Positions 58,161 through 64,000 of a stretch of 64,000 bases of DNA are shown in pieces. Under the pieces are notes generated by a model. It had not been told where the DNA came from and ran no database searches. It saw only the letters and a program-made list of their open reading frames with translations. Source of the DNA: Flavobacteriales bacterium (lineage in GTDB: Bacteria > Bacteroidota > Bacteroidia > Flavobacteriales_F > PHOS-HE28); contig JADJLR010000002.1 in NCBI GenBank assembly GCA_016710015.1, forward strand, positions 1 through 64,000. Direction: 5' to 3'. The first letter of the stretch is position 1. Each line of letters begins with the position of its first letter. The translations under genes were made by a program, and so were the position numbers.

Positions 58161-61145
58161 CTATCGAACTACACTGAATCGTTCTTCGGTGGTGCCATCG
58201 GACCACAGCATACGCAGGACGTACTCCCCTCCTGCGAGGCCGCGCACATCCATCTGAAGCATTCCTACGGAGGTCGGGCGTACAGACCGTTGCAGCACCG
58301 TGCGACCGGTGAGATCCACCACTTCCAAACGGACCGGTTCGGTGGAGGCTGTACGGAGCGAGACATTCAACTGATCGTTCGCAGGCACGGGCCACATAGC
58401 GGAGACCCGACCAGGAACGGTACCATCGATCGCACTCACGTCGTTCTCATTCCACAATTCCACATCATCCAATGCCGCTTCGATCAAGCTGCCACCGTCC
58501 AACTCTTGGCCAAGGCGAACGCTATCGCTGGCAATGAATTTCAACCGGATGCTATTCACATTGCCCAACACGTCCTGTACACGGAAGACCTTCCTGCGCC
58601 AAACGCGCTGACCGCTCTTGGTGTCTTCTACAGGGACCCACGTGCCCCCGTTATCGCTACTGGCATACACCTGCCACCAATCGGCATTCGGATTCGCACC
58701 GCTTGGTGGGTTGTTCGTGTACCAACGCCAGTAGCTCATCGCTGGGTTCATGACACCGGACAGGTCGATGTTCGGCCCCATCAAGGTGGTGTGGCCTCCA
58801 TCCACATCGTTCTCTCCGATACCCGAAGTGATCGTGGCTGCATTGCCCGTGAACCAACACAATTCACCTCCCGGTGTATGCTGGGCACCCGTCTGGCAAA
58901 TGGAACTGGGATCCTGCGTATCCGAAAAAGAGGCCAACGGCGCCCCGAACTCCCATTGGCCGGTGGTTGCATTGTCCCCTGGTTGGCCTTCCACCCATGG
59001 GCCGAGTTCGCTCAGATCATCGGCATTCTCGGTGGCCTCCAACTCGTAACCGACCAACATGTAGTACGGCAAGCCGGGGTCGGCAAGATGTGCCGCAATG
59101 GGCGTGATGGAACTGCTCTGCCCGAAGATGTCACGCAAGGCCATGTAGTAGGCCACCACGGTACCCGCAGGCTGAGCCGGGATGGAAGCATCGTACGTGG
59201 TACCACCGCTGGATGTCATGGGGACACTGGTCCATTCCGCATCGGTGTTCACTTTGTAGAAGAGTGTAGCATCCTCGAAATACAAGGTGGACGGGAAGGT
59301 GATCACGACATCGGCGTTGATCGCAATGAATTCGTCGGCATCAGCACTCAAACGATCATCGTGCAACAGTTCTGCATCGCTGATCAAGGTGATGCCATGG
59401 ATCGCGAACCCTTCTACGATGGCCGCTCCGTTCGGCGTACCGTTGGTGATATCGCCATCGTCATCATCCGCTTGTAACACGTCCAACAACACGTCCCGGA
59501 ATGCTTGGCCTTCATTCCCGTTGAAGGTATTCGCTTGCAGACCTGGATACGCCGCAGCGAAAAGGTCCAAGGTCAAGTCCATGTCACTGCCGAGCAAGAG
59601 ATACGTATCCCACCACGCGCCACAGATGATCTCGCCATCCGCATGCACCTCGCCGGTCAAGTCGATCGGGAACACCTTGGGCGCCTGATCGTAGCGGCGG
59701 ACCGTGGAGTTGTCATTGTCCAGATTCATACCCAAGCCTAGAACTGGATTCTCAGTAAGGGTCAGTGCCCACACGTCGGCATACCCTTCGTTCATTCCAC
59801 CATTGGTAAAATTGCTACTCAGAGCGGTGTAGAATCGACCGTTGATCCCATGTCCGTATTCATGGTAGACCACATCGTTGATGGTGGCCAAGGAACGGCA
59901 GTTGTTGCCTTCCGCATAGAAGTTGATGCTGCTGCCGTCGTAGAACGCGTTGCAATTGTCGGTGGTCAGATCCAATCGGGTCGGGATCGGAAAATCCATT
60001 CCTGTGAAGGTGGGTAGAACCTCCTTCATGTGCGCATGGATCTGATTCACATAGATGTATGCGGATCGCTCACGCACGTTGGCGTTGCTGTTGAAATTGA
60101 CGGTATTCGCCCCTTCATTCAAGTTCCCCGAAAAGGTGGGGGTCACATTGTTCGTGCTCACGATCGACCAACGGCCACGCAATTGGTAGAAACTCGATAC
60201 CGGACCCGGAATGCCGGAGGCCAAGAAGCCGTTCACATCGGTCTGGAACAACGAGCTTCCAACGGTCACATCGATCTCCGCAAGGTTCTGCACCACCGGT
60301 GGTACCAACGGGCTACCGGGGTATGCCAACGCCGTCATCGTGACATCGGCACCCGCTTCCCCATCTCCTGCTTCTCCTTCACCATGACCGCATGTGGTCA
60401 CCTCATTCGTACGGTACCGCAATTCGCCGGTTTGCGCATCCACCAAGCAGCGGTAGCGGCCCGGTGTATCGCCTCGTTGTGTGCGAACCACCACCTCCCG
60501 TACCAAGTGTACCTCACTGGTACGACCGGCTTGGATGGGTAGGTAACGAAGGCCCATATCCTCGGTCGTGGTGATGTTCGCAAGACCCGTTTTGGCCACT
60601 ACGATCAATGCGTCGGTGGAAACAGCAGGTGTAGCGCTCACGGTGATCTCGCGTGCGAGGTCCGCAGCAAAGCCGATGATCCGGCCCTGGCCGTCGAACT
60701 TCACCATGGCCTTGGCCCCCAAAACGGGCAGGCCCTCATGTTCCTGTCCAAAGTGTACATACGTGATCTTGCCCGTGGGTGCGATGGCACCTTGGACCAA
60801 CTCCGAAATGGGCAGATCGAATGCCGCGAGTTCGGTAGCCAAGAACTGCCGGGCAGCAGAGGCATCCGCCGTGCCGTATCCGGGGATCGGATCACCGTAA
60901 GCGCGGCGCGGAAGTCCGGTACCTTCATTGAATTCAGCGGACCAACGCGGGTGCGCTGACTTGAAGTCCTGCCAAGCCCTACGATGGCGCAACTCACGTT
61001 GCCACTCTACGTCAGGAACGCGGTGGATGTCGGTTACGAAGGTGACCTCCGCGTTGTGTTGTTGCGCATCCGTGATCAAAGGCACGGCACAGAGTGCAGC
61101 GCCCAGAAGGATTGCTGGGTAACGGTGTAGCATGTTTCCAACCAT
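58161..61145 (-). CDS. Secreted M36-like (fungalysin-type) metallopeptidase with T9SS signal
   Basis: About 994 residues. Signal peptide (AILLGAALCAVPLITDAQ), an FTP/propeptide region to about 250 (EGLPVLGAKAMVKFDGQGR), then an M36-type catalytic domain with DVVYHEYGHGING (zinc His-x-x-x-His and general-base Glu) and GGMNEGYADVWAL (third ligand Glu). After about 600 come Ig-like and jellyroll domains (SIRLKFIASDSVRLGQE), and a T9SS sorting domain (VSAMWPVPANDQLNVSLRT to ERFSVVR). It should be an extracellular protease for nutrient acquisition. The start may be 61145 or 61133. Confidence 0.88.
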   Translation of the reverse strand: MVGNMLHRYPAILLGAALCAVPLITDAQQHNAEVTFVTDIHRVPDVEWQRELRHRRAWQDFKSAHPRWSAEFNEGTGLPRRAYGDPIPGYGTADASAARQFLATELAAFDLPISELVQGAIAPTGKITYVHFGQEHEGLPVLGAKAMVKFDGQGRIIGFAADLAREITVSATPAVSTDALIVVAKTGLANITTTEDMGLRYLPIQAGRTSEVHLVREVVVRTQRGDTPGRYRCLVDAQTGELRYRTNEVTTCGHGEGEAGDGEAGADVTMTALAYPGSPLVPPVVQNLAEIDVTVGSSLFQTDVNGFLASGIPGPVSSFYQLRGRWSIVSTNNVTPTFSGNLNEGANTVNFNSNANVRERSAYIYVNQIHAHMKEVLPTFTGMDFPIPTRLDLTTDNCNAFYDGSSINFYAEGNNCRSLATINDVVYHEYGHGINGRFYTALSSNFTNGGMNEGYADVWALTLTENPVLGLGMNLDNDNSTVRRYDQAPKVFPIDLTGEVHADGEIICGAWWDTYLLLGSDMDLTLDLFAAAYPGLQANTFNGNEGQAFRDVLLDVLQADDDDGDITNGTPNGAAIVEGFAIHGITLISDAELLHDDRLSADADEFIAINADVVITFPSTLYFEDATLFYKVNTDAEWTSVPMTSSGGTTYDASIPAQPAGTVVAYYMALRDIFGQSSSITPIAAHLADPGLPYYMLVGYELEATENADDLSELGPWVEGQPGDNATTGQWEFGAPLASFSDTQDPSSICQTGAQHTPGGELCWFTGNAATITSGIGENDVDGGHTTLMGPNIDLSGVMNPAMSYWRWYTNNPPSGANPNADWWQVYASSDNGGTWVPVEDTKSGQRVWRRKVFRVQDVLGNVNSIRLKFIASDSVRLGQELDGGSLIEAALDDVELWNENDVSAIDGTVPGRVSAMWPVPANDQLNVSLRTASTEPVRLEVVDLTGRTVLQRSVRPTSVGMLQMDVRGLAGGEYVLRMLWSDGTTEERFSVVR

Positions 61146-61234
61146 TTATCAGTTGGCACGAAGTTCGTCCAATGGAGCGGAGCTTCCAAACACTTCCAGC
61201 TTGCCCTCCAAGGATGGGCGGAATTCGCACGCTC

Positions 61235-62002
61235 CTAAAGGTCAACGATCAGTCCATCGTAAGCCAATTCGACCCCTATCGGCAGCTCGCCCTGCACGTC
61301 CTCGTGCTTGCCCAGCAAATGACTGATGTGGGTGAAATAGGCCCGCTCGGGTGCTACTTGTTCCACCACAGCAATGGCTTCCTTAAGGTTCAAATGGGAA
61401 AGGTGCTCCTTCTTGCGCAACGCATTCAGCACAAGGACCTCCACCCCTTCCAACTTCCGCAGTTCGGTGGGTGCTATCGTTTTGGCATCGGTGATGTAGG
61501 CGAAGGATCCGATCCGAAAGCCCAGCACAGGCATGTTGTGGTGCATCACTTCGATCGGGACCACGGGCACTCCCAACACGTCGAATGGCAGGTTATCCAA
61601 AGTATGCAGATCGAGTTGGGGAACGCCCGGATAACGTTGCGGGCCGAATGCATAGTGGTACACCCGACGCACCGCTTCCAAGGTCGCGGCGTTGCCATGG
61701 ATATCCATGGGTCGGCCCTGTGCGAAATTGAAGGCCCGCAGTTCATCGATGCCTGCAATGTGATCCATGTGTTCATGGGTGAGCAGGACGGCATCCAACT
61801 TCTTCATCCCACTTCGCAAGGCTTGCTGTCGGAGGTCAGGACCGGCATCGATCAGCAACTCCTTTCCATCCACCTGAACGCGTACCGATGAGCGCAACCG
61901 CTGATCGCGCGGGTCCATACTTGCACACACCGAACAGGCGCACGCGACCACCGGCACACCTTGGCTGGTACCGGTTCCGAGGAATTCGACGCGCACTTTC
62001 AT
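61235..62002 (-). CDS. MBL-fold metallo-hydrolase (PhnP/RNase Z-like)
   Basis: The 255-residue protein has the motif order of the PhnP-like group: VEFLGTGTSQGVPVVACACS, VCASMDPRDQRLRSSVRV, LLIDAGPDLRQQ, VLLTHEHMDHIAGIDELR (the HxHxDH zinc site), VMHHNMPVLGFRIG, FAYITDAKTIAP and YFTHISHLLGKH. Such enzymes hydrolyse phosphodiesters, for example cyclic nucleotides. Cys residues near the start (ACACSVCASM) may bind structural zinc, as in PhnP. The ATG at 62002 is chosen; upstream codons run through tRNA-Ser and are not protein. Confidence 0.88.
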   Translation of the reverse strand: MKVRVEFLGTGTSQGVPVVACACSVCASMDPRDQRLRSSVRVQVDGKELLIDAGPDLRQQALRSGMKKLDAVLLTHEHMDHIAGIDELRAFNFAQGRPMDIHGNAATLEAVRRVYHYAFGPQRYPGVPQLDLHTLDNLPFDVLGVPVVPIEVMHHNMPVLGFRIGSFAYITDAKTIAPTELRKLEGVEVLVLNALRKKEHLSHLNLKEAIAVVEQVAPERAYFTHISHLLGKHEDVQGELPIGVELAYDGLIVDL

Positions 62003-62055
62003 CAGCCTGCAAATATCGCAGCCTCGCAAGGAACGCACTACTTTCGCCGCGCCAA

Positions 62056-62075
62056 GCGAAAAGTCGACTTTTCGC
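62056..62075. promoter_or_regulatory. Perfect 20-bp palindrome in the tRNA-Ser leader
   Basis: GCGAAAAGTCGACTTTTCGC reads the same on both strands, ends ten bases before tRNA-Ser and starts ten bases after a TACTTTCG box (62039-62046). It may be a dimeric protein-binding site or a processing hairpin. Confidence 0.5.
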
Positions 62076-62084
62076 CCAACGACC

Positions 62085-62174
62085 GGAGAGGTGGCAGAGC
62101 GGTCGAATGCGGCGGTCTTGAAAACCGCTTTACTCGCAAGGGTAACGGGGGTTCGAATCCCTCCCTCTCCGCCA
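62085..62174 (+). tRNA. tRNA-Ser (anticodon TGA)
   Basis: Class II cloverleaf: acceptor GGAGAGG with CCTCTCC, anticodon arm GCGGT-CTTGAAA-ACCGC (anticodon TGA, reading TCA), a long variable arm (TACTCGCAAGGGTA), T-arm GGGGG-TTCGAAT-CCCTC, discriminator G and an encoded CCA end. Confidence 0.93.
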
Positions 62175-62180
62175 AAGTAG

Positions 62181-62204
62181 AGACCGCCCCGCCGAAGGCG
62201 GTCT
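62181..62204 (+). terminator. Intrinsic terminator of tRNA-Ser
   Basis: An 8-bp stem (AGACCGCC with GGCGGTCT) and an 8-base loop followed by TTTCG, six bases after the tRNA. Confidence 0.75.
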
Positions 62205-62246
62205 TTTCGTTCACACGAACACCAAGCGCAGCTTGAGTGGACGGGT

Positions 62247-62437
62247 GAACGAAAAGACCGGCGAGCGAAGCGAGGGGCGGTCCCTACTTTGATGCCTCCC
62301 CCAACGGGATAGCCCGCTTCGGGCAATCCCGTTTCCAAGTACATCCTGAGCGTTCGGCCGAACGAAAAGACCGGCGAGCGAAGCGAGGGGCGGTCCCTAC
62401 TTTGATGCCTCCCCCAACGGGATAGCCCGCTTCGGGC
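62247..62437. repeat. Tandem 78-bp repeat derived in part from the tRNA-Ser trailer
   Basis: Positions 62247-62324 and 62360-62437 are identical over 78 bases (113-base period). The first 45 bases of each are an inverted, diverged copy of the tRNA-Ser 3' trailer and terminator at 62172-62211. The second part carries a hairpin (AACGGGAT...ATCCCGTT, intact only in the first copy, 62303-62333). No coding capacity. Confidence 0.85.
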
Positions 62438-62656
62438 GACCCCTGTTCCAAGCGAAGCGAACGACGGTTTCTACATTCAACGCTGCCCGTCAATGCATTG
62501 CCTGAACAGGCGACCCCAAGCCAAGCAAGCCTGCATTCCAAGGCCAGATCCCAATGATCTTCACAGCGAAAGAAAGGCACCCTTCATCCAATAGCCGGTA
62601 GCCATCACCCAGTGAACGGTCCGCGATTCGGCACTCATGTCCTTAGCTTTGTGAAC

Positions 62657-64000
62657 ATGCGGATCATCTCCTTCTTCGCCGTCCTGATCCTGGCTGCATG
62701 GCCTTACCAGTTCGCTCATGGAGCTGTAGAAGCCGTGGTCGAAACCCGAACCTTCTATTCCCCGGATGGGTCGCCCATGGTGGAAGTGAACATGGCATTC
62801 TTGGCTGGCACCATGGCCTTCATCACCAACGACCGTGGATTCATGCAGTCCCGTGTGGAAGTCATCACCTTGATCGAACAGGCCGGAGTGATCAAGGCCT
62901 TCGGTAAAACGGAGGTGTCCGGACCAGAACGATTGGACAGTATCCAAGTGGATCTGCTCCATCAGGAATTCTTCGAACTGGAACCCGGGTCCTACGACCT
63001 GACGGTGGAAGTTCGGGATCTCGGTCTATCGGACTCCACCCACACGACCTACCAAGCTCCCTTGGTCGTAGGTGCATTACCGAAAGGGATCTCCGTATCC
63101 GACATCCTGTTGGCCGAACGCATCACCCCAGCCCCTGATGGTGAACGCTCCCACTACGGATATACTGTTGTGCCGTTGCTGACCGATTATTTCCCGCCAA
63201 CGTTGAAGACCTTGAGCTTCTATGCGGAAGTCCATGGATCGGACCAGACCGTCGGAAAGGATAGTCTCTACTTGCTTACGTATCAGATCGAAGGGTTCGA
63301 AAGCAAGGCCGTCTTCGGTCCGTACAAGCGGAGTATCCGTGCAACAGGGAAACCCGTTGAGCCCGTCATGGCCGAATTCGACATCGAACAACTCCCTTCT
63401 GGGAATTACGTGCTGGCCATCGAGGCACTGGACCGATCCGGGAACCTTCTGGTGCGGCGCGAGCAATTCATCCAACGGAACAACCCGATCACGTACAATT
63501 ACGACCTACAGGCCATGGACCGCTTGGATCTGGATGGCAAATTCTCCGGAGCCTTCACCAATGCGGATACACTGGCGGAACACATCGCAAGCCTCACTCC
63601 GATCGCCGACCCCTTGGAGCGTAAGATCATCGCAGACCGCGCCAAGGACCGCGATCTGGACTTGATGAAGCGTTTCTTCTACAGCTTCTGGGGCAACCGC
63701 AGCACGGACCCGGAAGCCGCGTGGGCCGCGTACTATCAGGAAGTGGTGAAAGTGAACAAACTTTACGGCTGCCGTGTGTTGAAAGGCTACGAGACCGATC
63801 GTGGAAGAGTGTATCTACAGTACGGTCCGCCGAACACCATGATGGATCGATTCAACGAAATGGGAACCCTGCCCTACACGATCTGGCATTTCTACCGGGC
63901 CGGCAAATTCACCAACCGCCGCTTTATCTTCTACCAACCGGATAGGGTCACCAATTGCTTTCAATTGCTCCACAGCGATATGCCGGGTGAGGTGAACAAC
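62657..64000 (+). CDS. GWxTD domain protein, 3' end beyond the window
   Basis: An open frame runs from the ATG at 62657 for 448 codons to the window end without a stop. It starts with a signal peptide (IISFFAVLILAAWPYQFAHG), has an Ig-like region to about 260 (SIRATGKPVEPVMAEFDIEQ), and from about 330 shows the GWxTD pattern: RFFYSFWGNRSTDPEAAW, YYQEVVKVNKLYGCRV, GRVYLQYGPPNTMM and PYTIWHFYRAG. GWxTD proteins are typical of Bacteroidota and relatives and have no known function. The product is probably secreted or periplasmic. Confidence 0.88.
   Translation, partial: MRIISFFAVLILAAWPYQFAHGAVEAVVETRTFYSPDGSPMVEVNMAFLAGTMAFITNDRGFMQSRVEVITLIEQAGVIKAFGKTEVSGPERLDSIQVDLLHQEFFELEPGSYDLTVEVRDLGLSDSTHTTYQAPLVVGALPKGISVSDILLAERITPAPDGERSHYGYTVVPLLTDYFPPTLKTLSFYAEVHGSDQTVGKDSLYLLTYQIEGFESKAVFGPYKRSIRATGKPVEPVMAEFDIEQLPSGNYVLAIEALDRSGNLLVRREQFIQRNNPITYNYDLQAMDRLDLDGKFSGAFTNADTLAEHIASLTPIADPLERKIIADRAKDRDLDLMKRFFYSFWGNRSTDPEAAWAAYYQEVVKVNKLYGCRVLKGYETDRGRVYLQYGPPNTMMDRFNEMGTLPYTIWHFYRAGKFTNRRFIFYQPDRVTNCFQLLHSDMPGEVNN

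Noticed and set aside
57813..59477. Open frame of 554 codons antisense to the M36-like peptidase
   Set aside because: The minus strand carries a clear signal peptide, HEYGH motif and sorting domain; the antisense product has no domain.

Overview
The window is chromosomal DNA of a Bacteroidota bacterium, most likely an uncultivated, moderately GC-rich member of the Flavobacteriales. Evidence: eight secreted proteins end in type IX secretion (T9SS) sorting domains; several upstream regions carry TAnnTTTG-type -7 boxes; and family content (DUF4197, DUF983, GWxTD, NfeD plus stomatin, sterol-desaturase-like enzyme) fits that group. There is no rRNA and no CRISPR array. Three tRNAs are present: Gly(CCC), Pro(CGG) and Ser(TGA).

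Layout. 0-4.2 kb: small metabolic and unknown genes, including a four-helix-bundle gene bracketed by heptamer repeat arrays and a frameshifted DUF4197 lipoprotein. 4.2-12.7 kb: four T9SS cargo proteins (beta-propeller types and a CotH-kinase protein). 13.1-28.4 kb: a minus-strand surface-polysaccharide locus. In transcription order it holds a GT2 glycosyltransferase, deacetylase-like protein, hexapeptide acyltransferase, glutaminase-fused sugar amidotransferase, a GT-C-like membrane protein split by an in-frame stop, two flippases, an O-antigen-ligase/GT4 fusion, a DegT aminotransferase and the initiating sugar transferase, mostly with ATGA overlaps. The 3' tail of the last gene is duplicated 1 kb downstream. 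28.5-35.3 kb: NfeD/SPFH pair, an orphan antitoxin with a dead toxin, an aspartoacylase-like enzyme, a nucleotidyltransferase pair, a MITE-like insertion with a perfect 9-bp target duplication, and a DEAD-box helicase. 35.4-47.8 kb: secreted proteins, a candidate small RNA, PhoD-like phosphatase, a MarR/YceI/nitroreductase unit, an m5C methyltransferase/MsrA/DUF983 unit, two tRNAs and a PhoB-type response regulator. 47.8-53.7 kb: two large T9SS proteins. 53.9-57.5 kb: a C39-like peptidase, RimK-type ATP-grasp and GCS2-type ligase cassette, predicted to make or attach an amide-linked small molecule or peptide. 57.5-64 kb: a second, older MITE copy, an M36-like metallopeptidase, an MBL-fold hydrolase, tRNA-Ser with unusual flanking repeats, and the 5' part of a GWxTD gene running off the end.

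The most distinctive material is the load of small intergenic repeats (heptamer arrays, a hairpin-rich MITE family, two other inverted-repeat types), the amidoligase cassette, and the number of fusions, splits and frameshifts in the polysaccharide locus. Some frameshifts could be assembly errors; each is flagged.
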